Below the pieces are notes generated by a model, which did no database searches, had not been told where the DNA came from, and was given only the letters and a program-made list of their open reading frames with translations. Shown piece by piece: positions 49,088 to 62,200 of a stretch of DNA of 64,000 nt (positions within the stretch are counted from its first letter, which is position 1; the number at the start of each line of letters is the position of its first letter). Both the position numbers and the translations under genes were made by a program. Source of the stretch: Penelope pileata (lineage: Eukaryota > Chordata > Aves > Galliformes > Cracidae); NCBI GenBank assembly GCA_013396635.1, contig WBMW01004965.1:971295-1035294 (forward strand), given 5' to 3'.

Positions 49088-52000
49088 ACATGCTTCATGT
49101 AGGAGATGCATCAAGCTGTCAGTTTGTTTCACCTTGCCTCTGCCTATAGGAACAGGTTTTGCAGCTGCTAATGCAGAGCTGCAGCAGTAAGGCAGCTTAA
49201 CACTACATTTTAAAAATATATTAAAAAAAAAAAAATTCTGGAGGGAAACTTCTGTCTGCTAAGGAAAGGAGTAGAGGTGGTGCAGTGCTTTGCTGTTTAA
49301 TATCCACTGGAAAAAAGAGCTTAGCTTTCATACTGAGGATTCTGTATTAGTAATGCTGCATCCATATCCCTCCATGCAGCCAGCCTATAGGAAAGTTCGC
49401 TCTGCATTCTTGGGGGAGCTAAATGGTGTTTTCTTTTCTGGGAGGATATTTTGTCTAGTCTTTGGCACTTCATTTTGTGTTGAAAATGTAACAATCCCTT
49501 CCTAGGGCATTCACAATTTACAGTAATAACTTATTATGTAGGTATGGGAGCATGAAGAGCATGGGTGCAACGGAAGGCCCTGCTTTAGTAGGACTGTAAG
49601 GGGAGTGAATAGGTGCAGGATGGGGAGGCTGGTTTTTCAGCATCTCCAACAGACCGTTGTTGTAAAGCTTTCTAAACAAATAAGAAGAACACCACTTTCT
49701 AAAAGTGGAACCTTTCGTCCAAGTTACCAATTGGTAAAATGTTTCACAATCCAAATATGTTATTAATTAAAAAGATTTTTACAATTTAAGGCTTTCAGAA
49801 ATGTTTCTTCTCGTAGTTCTTAGTTCTTATTGATTCAATGTGATGACAAGGGTAGAATAAATACACTTAAAAGGTACACAAAGTTCTTCATTGTGTTCTC
49901 AACCTATAGTTAGGAGACACCACCGAAACAGCTGACGATTCTCTGTTGTTGCTTTTTCAGGGGAAACTCAAAAGGCATTTGGAAGTTTTGCCCCTCCCAA
50001 GAAAAGTACAAATTTTCACATCTTGTTGAGCTTTGGTTTTGATCTGCAAATCGTGAGCTTGCTCTTGGCCCATTAAAGATCCGATCCAAGGTCTGTTGAA
50101 TTTAACTGAAGGGATTCCAGACATTTTTAAAGAGTTCTAACAGTATGGGCCAGATCCAGCAAACAGATAGATGATGTCTGAGGGCAGCAGTTAAGCAAAT
50201 GTCAGTTCTTGCTAATGAGGCCACATCTGGACTCCTGTAGCTCGCTCCTCCTTCATTTTAGACTTCAGTCTCACTCCTTGCAACCAGACTTATGTTATTT
50301 TTCTTTCTCCCATCCTTCCCTTCTTGAATAACCATCACTAAATAAGCAGAACAAACTACCAGTGTATAAAATGGGACCTGCCAGAACTTAGTGGATTTCT
50401 TTGTATGTTTTTCTTATTTAAATTTGTGAAAGGTTTTTGCCAACGTCTGCCTCCTGTGTCTCACATGTTTGCTGTTTTTCTGAGGTAATGGAGGAGCATT
50501 TGTAACAAAGAGCACCACAGATGCAGCTACAAATCTGGCAATTTATTCTCTTGCTGGGAAAAAAAAGCTATGAAACAGTCTGCCCAGTTGCTGTGTTAAG
50601 GGAAGGATTTATCCTTTTCCTTCATATCAGATTGTTTTGCAAGCGTGTTGTAAATGGGAGTTTGTTTTTAGGACATGTTTTAGGAAAATGTTTTCTTATC
50701 TGCATAGAACTGATTAGCTGAGCCAATGTTGTATTCCCTTCTGTGTGTTCAAGCAGGCTTGGGTCTGAGTGAGCGCCTGTCTTCAGAATGCATCTGAAAG
50801 TTCCAATTTCACAAGGGATCAGAGGCGGTACTGGAACGGCAGTGTCTGTTGTCATACGTGTCATAACACTTGATCTAAACAGGCTCGAGTGTAAAATTAG
50901 CTTCTAGACAGGTTGGGTTGGGGAGCTGAGAACCGCTGATGCCTCACTCTTCTGACAGGCACTGAGTGCTGAGGGTTGGTGAATGTGGTGTTTATGTAAG
51001 GCTCTTAGAGGGGAAACTGTTGCATAAGCACCACTACTCTATGGCTGAAGGTTACTGCCCTTGTGCCACTTGCTGCTCTTAGTAACTTGCAGGAGAGTCT
51101 CTTGGGTAGGCTTGAGAAGCACATGGCTTTGTGATCCCCTTGCTTTTCAGGTGCTGGGATGTTTAGAGGACGGAGATGGGAAGGAAGGGGAAGGAATACA
51201 GAAAATATCAGGAAATACTGCAGGGTAAAAATTACTGCAAAATTTGTAACTGTCAAAACCTTTAAATAGCTTTCTGTGCCAATAAAGCATCAGCAGAAAT
51301 AAATTGCTGCAGAGCTCAGCTCCAAGCTGCCTCAATATCACTAAGAAATGGAGTGAGCCTGTCTCTCACTGTGGCATATGTCACTTCAAGATTATTGCTA
51401 GATCCACTGGTTGGAGTTTAAATGGGCCATGAGTAGGACCCAGCTTCTTGCATTAACATTTCTGGAATCAGGGCCCTTGAGAAAATGTTGTTTTGGGTAC
51501 CCTTTGGCTTTCAGGAGCTTGTAAGATGCTTGAGTAAAGGTTTAAGGTGACTGGGAAGGGAAGCTGTAAGATCAGCTTCCCTCTCTTTTATTTTCAGTGG
51601 TTTGTGCTGCACTGACGTGTACATACACGTGTATATAAACATGCTCAGGAAACCCAGCAAAAGCGAGACAATTGTACCTTGTTCAAGAGTCAGCAACTTG
51701 ATTTCTTTTCCTCATCTCGTGTACAGTATAAACCCATCCAGCATGGACCTGCTGTTTCTCTCTGCTGTTGTTTTTTGCATTACAGTAGTTAATTCAGCAC
51801 AGCTTATTGTTCCCTTCTCCCACTGCAGCTGAATGGCCATTTAAATAACATGGGGATGTGACCGAAAGCCATGTCCAAATAGGAGATTGTGCTTTGAACT
51901 TCATGGGAATTTGAATACAGTATTGAAATTACTCTAGAACTGTTTGATTTGGAAAAGGAAATTGTATTTTTCTCTCTTAGTAATAAAATCTCCAGGGTGG

Positions 52001-53279
52001 TTTTCTGGACTTGGGCATCGAGTTTGTGTAGCTGAGATTTATGCCAAGGCAACTGGAACGCTGGGATTGCTCCTATGGAAGGCGTTTCAGTGAGGCCGTG
52101 CCAGTTGTACAGGTGCGTGAGGGCTGTGCTTTGTGCTGTACCATCCGACTTTGGTCCAGAGGAGTACAGGATGATGTGGATTTTGGTGGATGTTGGACCA
52201 ATATGCAGGATAGGAAATTCAGCCAAGAAAACGCCAACAGCTTTCCTTCTAGCAGTCATGACGTTACCAGACATAGCCAGTAATTGTTTTTAATATGTTT
52301 TTTAATTGTTTTTGTTATGAATCATGCTGCCATCAAATTACTCATTCTCTAAGAGTTGAGCTAATGGGATCATGGGATGAGAATGATATAGGAAACAAGG
52401 AGAAATAATTTAGAATACAAGTGGGCATGTGCTGTGAACTCTGTCTGGCTGAAGAAAGAATCAGGGCTGTACTGTACAAAGCTGCCAGCGGCCGGGAGCT
52501 GGTTAACTGCTAATCCAGGGGCTGCACGCAGCCAGCTCTGGAGCTCCGGGCTTTTCTTGGCAACAGGATTTTGAAGCATTTGGAAAAGAATGGGACTTGC
52601 TTTTCTGGTGTCCTTGAGGAGTGACACATGCTGATTGTAGCGGTTGGGCTGCACAAAGAGGGAGAAGTCACTTTGGAAGGAGGAGAAAAGAAATATTTAG
52701 CACACATGAACAAAGTATAGGAACTCTTTGTATATAAAAGAAAGAGCAGAGGAAAACATGTGCCTGGAATACATGTGTCAGTGGTATTCTTTGTCAGGTA
52801 GATCTTAATACCCTCTATCAACCCACATGTGCAATGGCTTTGTGTTTTAATTCTGCAGTATTTGGTGAAAAGACAGGACTTTAGCCAAACGTTGTGCAGA
52901 AGTGTACAGAGAGGTGGGGTGGTCTGGGCAGCACTAGCAGGGGAAATGCTCTCCTGCTGCAACGGGGAATTTGCCCAGCTCTGCCTTCGCATAGGAGGGG
53001 TTGGTTTGGGGCAGGCATGTAGGTTTGGAGGGAGTATTTCATGGTGAGGTGGGGACCTGGCAACAAGACAGCTTGAACCCCTAAGCATTTCTTGCCCTCT
53101 CCATGAGAAGGGGATATTCAAGCTTTTGCAGGAGTTGAGATTACCTATAAATAATGGGATAGGGTGGCTTAAATCAGAGCATGTATTTCTGTGCTGACAA
53201 TGTACAGCATCTGCTTCTACTTTAAGCTGGAGCTGAAGAGACTTGGCAAAAAAAACAGCCTTTGGCATCACACACACGG

Positions 53280-56200
53280 AGAGCTAATAAAAGGCTATAA
53301 ATCGAACAAATATAAGGGCCTCTTCACATTGACATTTCCCTTTGGGAAAGTAGTTAATAGGGATGGGGATGAAATTTTTAAAGAAAACATATGCATTAGG
53401 AGACTTTGAGTGGATCTCAAGCAACAGAGGAGCAAAAAATGTATCAGTACTTGCTGATGGAGTATAAAATGTCTGGTCTTTAGAGATGGAGCTTGAAGTC
53501 AGAAAGTCTGCCCCAGACTCTGCTGCCTCCTTGACATATGGTTTAGCCCATGGTGCGCCTTCCATTTCTGATGAGTCTTTAAGTATATTATGTCACTGGG
53601 TGAAACACATGGTGTTTATGTTTTGACAGCAAAAGATATAACGTATATTTGTGTGCTTGGACGCTAATCTTCTGAAGAGAAAAACAAAACCCAAACTCAG
53701 CCATGATGAAATCTTGGCAGCAAAGCAGAGCCAGATGCAGTACAAAAAAGCTTCAGTTTCCTCTTCCCCTCCTCTGGCTGACCAGCCTTAACGCTTTCCA
53801 GCAGATAGCTTGTTGCTTTCAGGCCATTTCACAGGCTGTAGCTCTGTGCTTACATGCAGTGTTCTACTGGTGACAGAATTCCCCTGATGCTGGTAAGGAG
53901 AGTCCTTGCATGCGAGACGCAACAGTACAAGTAAGCAATGGAATTTTTAAAAGAATCGCTCTTGGCTAAGATTCAAATTGTCTACAATGAGTCCTAAAAC
54001 ACTTCAAGACTGTGTATGTTTTTACAGTGCCTTTTTCAAAGGAGTATTGCTTTATGCGTGGTAATTTTTGGTGGCACTGCAATGAAAATGGTTATGGCAG
54101 GTAAAGTTGTAACTAGAGGAAATCTTCTGCAAAATTGATTTATCATTTCTGCCTTCACAAGAGTACTTTTATTCAAGTAATATCCAAAATGGCTTCAAGC
54201 AGATGTGAAGTGCTTGAGATCTGTTGTGGAAAAGGCAGCTATAGCTGGAAATAGCTCCAAAGCTCCATGTATTCTCTCCTTTAAATCCCTGATGTAGACA
54301 AGGCTTTGAACTGAAGTCTTCGGTTCTAGCAGTGGGATTTGAAGCAGGTCTTGTTCTGTAGTCAGCATTTTGAGATTGCCCTGGAAGGCTGATGACACCC
54401 TTAGAAAAAACTGCATTCAAAGCCTCTGCAGTACTTCTGCTTCTCATAAACTCTGGCTTCAGTTTGCTCAAGTCTTTGGCGTGCACTAGGGCCATTAACT
54501 CTAGTGGGATTTAACAAGCTCTTCACTGTAACAGAGCAGGCTTGCTGGCTTTTGTAAGGGAAAAAGAGTTGAATTAATACCTTTTCTGACAGTGTGCAGA
54601 GTACCCAGAGTCTGTATGGGCTTTGGGGGTAATGACTGGTAATTAGTGGAGCTTCCTAACCTAGCAGAGACCCTGCGTGCTGGGTTAATCTCCCGACTCT
54701 GGAATGAAGCAGGGGAAGGTGTTGGGCTGTGGGGGCTGCGCTGTGTGAAGCTTGAAATGAATCTCAGTGAATAGATCGACATAACCAGCTGCTGCCTTTA
54801 GGCTGGGAGAAAAACAAGGCTTGGCTGACTCAATAGCAGGAAGTACATGTTTTGTGTAGGTACTGCGTAACATTGCTTCTTCAATAGGTTTCTGTGGAAG
54901 TTTGTGCTGCCTTGTGCTGAAGGACTAGCTGAAGGCAGAGACAGGATGCCTGTGTTTTCAAACAGCTCTATCCTGGAGGCTAGCACTCCCCAGGATGTGT
55001 TTAAAAAAGGGCTTTTTTTTTTTTTTGAAAGTTTCTTCATTCTGGTGACAAAGTTCTGTGGAACAGCATAGGAAAGTGTATTAGTGGGAAGAATTTTGAT
55101 TAGCACTGCAAATTACATACTGGCCAGGGGGATTAGCTATCACAGTCTAGTTATATGGTGATCTGGCAGTGTGTGGTTTAATGCCTGGATGGCTGAAAAG
55201 CTGGGGGGTTATTGTACCTCTCATGCTGGGATCAGTCTCGGTGCAGGCAGAGGCGTGGCAGGTTTTCTGCTGTTGGGAGTCGCTAGTAAAAGTCCTGGAG
55301 CGTGTTTTGGCCAACTCAGAAAGCATTTGAAGATCACATCCAAGAAACAGGATAGTGCAATCTGTTATTTTTGTGGCATGGTGGGTGGATTTACAGTGCA
55401 GTTGAACAAACTAAAATCTTGCATAGGCTTCTGAGCCTCTGTAGTGATTCTGGTTATTTGAGAACTCAGTTATTATTTTGTCTTTTTGTAAACCGTCACA
55501 AACACTACAGATTTAAGCCGCTCCTTGAATGGAAATTAGCCAGTCAGAGCCACTAGGCCAAGTGGGATGGTTCAGCCTCCCTGTCCATGCTAGGTCTCTT
55601 TCAAACAGATGTGGGAAGAGCTGATGGGGCACTGAGCTGCTACCCTGCAGGCACAGCCCATGCGTTTGGACCAAAGGCTCTGGTTTTGCTGCAGAAATGT
55701 AGACAACGGGGTGGGAGGTCCTGGGTGTTACAGAGCTGAACAGATTATACACTTGGAGCCATAACTCCAAAACTGGCACTTCTTTAGGTAGCTGCATATA
55801 TAAATAAATAGATTTAAACTTCGAAAACAGATCAGGGTGAATTTTTGGAATGCTTTCCAGTGACATTTATCAGGATGGCTGGGCAAGATTCTCCATAATA
55901 TTCTTTGTGCATTCGGGTGAAGATGACCAATAAAAAAACTTGTGTTTTAGCGTTTTCTCCCCATTCTCTGCCTACTCAATGGACTTGAAAAGGGCTAAAT
56001 AAATCTTCTTTAACATTAATCTCAGGCATTCTGAAACAGCGTCCCAAACTCTGTGTTTCAGTCTTTGGAAGATTCAGAGTATTCATCTGTTTCTCTGGAG
56101 AGGATCTGTATCTCTGCTCTTCATTCTTAAATGACTGTAAATCTGTTTCTGAAAACCACGCTGTACCCAGTGGGCTTTCTTTGACGCTAAATATCAATCA

Positions 56201-59200
56201 TATGCATAATTGAATATTCTACTTTGGGAGTTTATACCTGAACCGATGTAGAACAGAGTGCCTTATTTTAGCATTCAAGTATGGAAAACTTGGCCTACAT
56301 CTTGAAACTGCGGGTCTTATCTCCCTAATTGTGAAATAATGCAATAATTTTGGTTTTTAAGGAACACTCAGTTTAAGGTCTGATCAGATGCAATCTGCCT
56401 GGCTACTGCTTTCCCCAAGTGTTTCCCTTCTAGGACAGCATGGTGGGGACATGGTTTGTTTCTCTTCCCAAGAAGTTTGCCTGCGAAGTACAAACCTTTC
56501 AACCTTGGTTGGTGTGTACCAAGTCTCTTCCCATAAGAGTAATGTCCAGATGTAAAGGTCAAAACTGTAATATCAGAGTTGTCCGTATTAGGTAGCTGCA
56601 GTTTATATGAGGCTCTTAATACTTAGTACTCCCAGACATGTTGTTCTTGGACCCTGTAGCTTAGCTACAGTATCCTCTGCTTATTTCATTGCACTGGCAA
56701 GAAGGAAATATTGCCACATGTAAGGGGTTTGGAAATTCAGTGAGTCTTTAGAAACCAAGATTTTTAAAGTAAAAAGTCCTTTGCTTACTAGTTGAAAGAT
56801 GAAGTTTTTAGTTCTGCTAAAATAGGTTATGCTGAAGATAAAATTAGCAGTTAGAAAGCATGCTGCTTTCAAAGGAAATGGTTCTGGTATTTCACTTCCG
56901 AAGTTCTGAAACACTATTTGGGTTTCACTCCCTCTTAAAGCAGGAGGGTGAAAGGTCTGGAAGGGGAGGGATTGCTCAGCCCAGTGGCAGGATTTGCAGG
57001 GCAGATACTGTACTTGATCCCATGTGAGAGGCAAATACCTGAAAGCTCTTCACGTTATTTACGTGGGCCCAATAGGTGCATCCAGGCTGTCCCACCAGGT
57101 GCAGATAAACAGCAAGAACAGTTCTTTCCTCTGCCACCTGTTTTTCTTTCTTCTCTTACTCTCTCCATTAAAGAAAATTATCAACTCCATGTTGATAAAG
57201 GCATAAAATATGGAGCACTATTACCCAGGAGATTTTCCAGGAGGTGATATAGTCATAAGCAAAAAAAACTGGAGTGAAGATTGAGCCAGATGTAAGGATT
57301 CAGTTCAGTCCTCATTTTATTTGTAAAGAAAAGTGGTCTTTTGTGGGGAGGTTGGGGAGCCATTCTGCCTTTCATATTCTTTCATAAGAATCAAGGTGCA
57401 TCTGAAATACAAAACGTACTCCCTTTAAAGTATCTTTTCAGCTACGGATAAAAGTCAGACCTGCCAGGGGTGGATTAGCTTCATCTAGAGCTTGATTCAC
57501 TCTTCAGCTTAAATACTGCTGTTCCTCTTGTTCAGATTTCCTGGGCTTCAAACTGAGCTCAGAAGCAGGAGGATTCTGTATGAGTGGCTGGTGATTTATT
57601 TTACCTCCTCTTTAGCGGAAAGTGTTGCCCTGCACATTTAACTGAAGCATAGGAAGTGCATAATGAATCAATCCTAATAGGTTATTTTTCTGCTCTGTGA
57701 TCTTTCCTTTATGCCCATGCAGTGTAACCAGGCATGTGAGTAGTTCAGAGCTTGTAACTTGCTAGATTCTGTAGGACGTAGGGCAGCCAGGCAATTAGTG
57801 CTTAAACATACTGGCGAGTTGTCCTCACTTAACCTGGAATTCTCTGTGTCAAGCCTTTTAGCTGGAGGGTGATCAGAAACACCTTTATTTTAGTGTCCAG
57901 TTACAGTTTCGGTCTCATAGAACTGTTTTCCCCCTAAAATGCAGATGCTATGTTTATTGGCTTATATTTGACATAATGACATTTATTTGTCATACATTAT
58001 TTGGCTGCATAAGTCAATCAAAAAAAGCTAAAAGGGCTCGTCCAAAGCCTTTAGGGAGCTTGTTTAATGCCTCTGATATTGATTTGCAAAAAATCTTGTC
58101 TTCTAAATTTAAGGATGAATATAAAATAATAAACAGATTTCTAAATACGTGATCCAGTGGCCAGCTCAGAGAACACAGGATTTTCACAGAATTTGGCTCA
58201 CTACATCACAGCAACGGGAGATCACGTTGGATGGGTTACAGGAAGGAGTGCTTAACGTGTGACTGTATGCAGTTGGATATTGAGAGGGTAAAACGGCGAA
58301 TGGTCGCCAACAAAGCGTCAGTAGCCCAAACACATTTCAAGCTGCACTAAGCTTTTGGGGCCAGAATTTGGCTGTGTCCTTTTTATATGTAAGCATTGTT
58401 TATACTGTGCTTTGTAAGAGGTAAAATACACTAAGCAATACATGGTCCTTGCCCTGAAGAATTGTCCAGTGCCGTGGATGGATGTCATATACTGAAGACA
58501 TCCATGAAAATGCCATTATTGATATAATATATGGAATTTAATTGGAATAGGATTTTATGTGTGGGTTTTGCAGTTGTTCAAAGTACTGTATATATATGAA
58601 AAATCCATCTGGATAAGAAGCAGTGCAATTAAAGCAGTTGGCACCATGTAATGTTGATGATCAGGAGTGCCTCTCCCTGAAAATGCTGCCTTAGAGGCTC
58701 TAGGGCAGCGAGGATGCTCCTGGTGCAGAGGCTACCACTGTTTTGAGGTTCGGGATACAAGAGGAACGGAATAAAAAAAACAAAAACCCTTATTTGTAGT
58801 AAAAATAGCTTGGTAAACAGAACAGCAATCAATCTCCTGCCAAAATGAGATTCGTGATCAGTTCCTGCTTGCTTGACTGCAGGTGAATGGCAGCTCTGAG
58901 ATTGTTTCAAAGAGCAGTTAGATCCTCATCTATTTTTAGCTGCCAGAAATGGCCTTCAAGTGCTGTAGGACTGGAAAGGATCAGGCCAAAAGGAAGGGAT
59001 GTTACAGATGATTTTGAGCAACGTGTAATTGGTTATGAATATGGGAAAGACACTTGGGCTGTGAGGGAAGACAACTTTGTAGTGGCTTGGATACTTTAAA
59101 ACCTAAGGGGGAAAGAAGCAGCTGTGTAAGTCTGTTCTAATTGTTTAATTAGCAACTGCCTGTTTGTAATTATTAGCACCCCTCAGTTGTACTTTGCTTC

Positions 59201-62200
59201 CCAAAGACTTCAAGCCCACGTATCTCGGTGCACACATCCTTCTGGGAGCTGTGAGTGTGAGAAATCAGTTGGAAGAGAGCTTTGTCTGTGAACCTGCCCA
59301 GGAGAGGGTCAGGCTTCTGCCAGCCCCTCTCAGTTGCCCTCTGTGTGCCGTGTCTCAGTGTGATGCAGATGCAATTGCTGTCTTTGCACTTTTTGGATGG
59401 ATCCTGTCCCTGGGCTGTGTGGCCTAGGGCTGTGTGCACAGTGCTTCTCTATCTGGAATTTGGAGAACAGCACACTTTTTAAAGCTGAAGGTAGAGATGA
59501 GTGAGTGCTGCTCCAGATGGGATCTGACAAGTTTGAAAACATGTCAGTGTGTGTATATTTTTAATTTCAAAGGCGTCACGCTAGCATTAGAGAGTTGCTT
59601 TAATTCTAGATGCAGCTCTGTGGAACCAGACGATCCCTGAACATCTCTACAGTCACACAAGCGCATCGTCAGAAACACATGTCCCTTTTGGCTACTTAAT
59701 TTGTAATCAAAGTAAAACATTCTTACTCCCATCTTTTGTATAACTTAATGAGAACGTTGTTCTTTGAGCTCATTGTGATGTTACATATGCCAACTGCTGA
59801 ACTCTGAGGAAGGCCTTGGTATACGGGTGGCTGTGGAACACTGGCTCTTGAAATTTGGTCTGTGGCATTTGGTAAGGACGAAACTGAAGATTATTCTAAA
59901 GTGATTCTATTAATAGTGGTGCTGCTAGGAGACTGAGCCTGAATTCTGTGCACAACAGCTGATGTGTGTTTTGAAATGTAATTGATGTTGATGCTTGGGA
60001 TGTGAATTTGGAGGTGGGAGAGATTATTAATGACAAAGTTTGATCACATGTTGATTATTTCATTTCCTACTTCCTACAAAATGGCTTTGTCATCCAAGGC
60101 CGTTGCTCCCCAGTGGGGATACTCAGGCGAGCTGGGGATGTGCCTCCAGTTTCACAGTGGGGGACAAAATGTGGAGCTGTTTGCAGGTTCTTCTCACTTT
60201 CATTTCAGTTTTGCATAATGGCAAACAGTGGCCCTGGAGGTCACATCTGGTGTTCATTGTTCCACCCCTCTTAGCAGGAAGACAGTGAAAGGCAAGATGG
60301 AGTGCTCAGTGTCAGTGGGTATTTGAAGCCTCAGAATTCCTTAAGGATGCCAAACCATAGATTACCGTGAGCTATCTAAACAAGTCAACATCTGGGTTCA
60401 AACTTGTCTACATACCTGTGGCCAATTCGCTGAGCTGTAAACTGAAGTGGAATATGGGAACCTGGTACCTTCCTAAATTCACTCCTGAGAGTGCATTGTG
60501 GTGACAATTGAAAAAATAAAAATAAAAATAAATCAGTATTGTTAAACAGTATCCCAATATCCCAATTCATGGCAAAAAATGAGCTTTTTTTTATTTATGT
60601 AATTAGCATCTTCAGACAAGTGATTGGTGCCACTTCATAGCCTGCTTCACAGAGAATGGATTTTGTTTCTTTGATGCAGCTTGTCAGTGTATCTGTGCTG
60701 TGGCAAGACCCTGGGCTTGTGTGCCATGAACCTTGGCACAATGACCTATGATAATAACAGTGCAGTACAAAATGTCTCTAAGCTTAATCAGTGGCTCCAA
60801 TTGCTTCCATCTCAGTGAAGAGAGTACAAATAGCATCTGCTGAAGTGATAAACAGAGGTGCTGCAGCAGGCATCAGTGTGTGAACTCCTTGCAGTTTGCT
60901 TCATGGACCATTTCCAGACAAGGCTGCGTTGTTTCAGGTGTGTTGGGAGCAGCAGAGGTGTTAGTGGCCTCTAGCAATTGGCACTGGAGGGCTTTGCCTC
61001 ATCTGCTGCAGTCTTTTTACTGCCTTCCTGCCTGCAAATGATGAGCTTTTAGTTCTGACGCTTAGGGCGATTAGGCTTTGTGTAAATGGCCCTTACATAA
61101 AATGCAATGGGATGATAAAGTAGCGTAATTAGTAACATACAAAGCAGACCGTGTAATTGCATCAGAGGGTGAAAACTACAGATGTGAATACTTGAGCATG
61201 CTGTGTGGTGTTAATTTTAGCCTAGTTTGGGGTCATTTTTTTCATGTACTGCATATATAATGTGTATAAATGTAACAAGAAACCCATAAAATGTATCTTG
61301 AGCAACTTCTCACGGTGTGGCTCTGTAGAAGAGATGGAAGCCAAGTTCATCTCAAAAAAAGAACAAAACAGATACTGCATTAGTCTGGGTTTGAAGTAGC
61401 TTTCCAGGTTTGAGCAGGCAGGATCTGGTTAGATGCTGCTTGGCAATAAGGAGCCGCCTGCCAGAGCTCCAGCAGTCACAGGCACCGTGTGTTCCTGTTA
61501 GAGCTTGGATGCTGCTTGAATGACTCAGATATTAATGTTTCCCAACTTCCCAGATATGCACAAATGTTAAACTTCTGGTTGTTGCTTTTTAAGAGTCTTG
61601 TATGTTGTGCAACTTCTTATCTGTTGTTACTGTTTTCGGTATTCAAACAAAAGATGCCCAGATTGAATTTGAATTCTGTGTACGGCTATTTGCCCTTTTT
61701 AGACTGCTTCCCAAGAAAATGCCAGGCTTCTGTGATTGCTCTGTCAGCTGAATAACTTCAGAATTTGTTGGTTGGCTTCAACCACATTTGAAAAGAGAGC
61801 TAGAAGCCTGAAAAAACATTGCTCTGTCTGAAGGAGAAAGGTGATATAAATTAATGTCTCTCCTCAGGAGCAAGCAGCAAGCAGGCAGCGTTCAGCTGTT
61901 GCACCTCTCCTGTCAGCAGCTGACCAGCGACTTGGGCAGCGTGGGCTGGGGTCATCGGCATCCACGGGGCCCCGGGCTGCCTGCAGTCTGACTGCTGGGA
62001 TCGCTTAGGGATGAGTGGAGTTGTAGGAAGGAAGGGGTGAGTTGGTGAGAGGGCAGTGGATGCAGTATAGAAAATTCTTCACTTCTGTGCCTATGAAGGC
62101 ATTTTTGGGTTTCGGTGTTTTTTTTTATTATTTTTTTATTTTTTTCTATTTTCCCTGTTACTTGAGTAAATAACTCAGTTTTGTTCTGTGCATTCTAACA

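Larger units (their letters stand above)
41975..52500. other. No recognisable gene
   Basis: AT-rich with poly(A) runs (44743-44758, 48418-48429) and a 12-base duplication at 49053-49076. The open frames at 46249-46707 and 47716-48216 are the longest but match no family I know. Confidence 0.5.

Noticed and set aside
51804..52274. 156-codon minus-strand frame
   Set aside because: No recognisable domain, no splice or promoter context; treated as chance.
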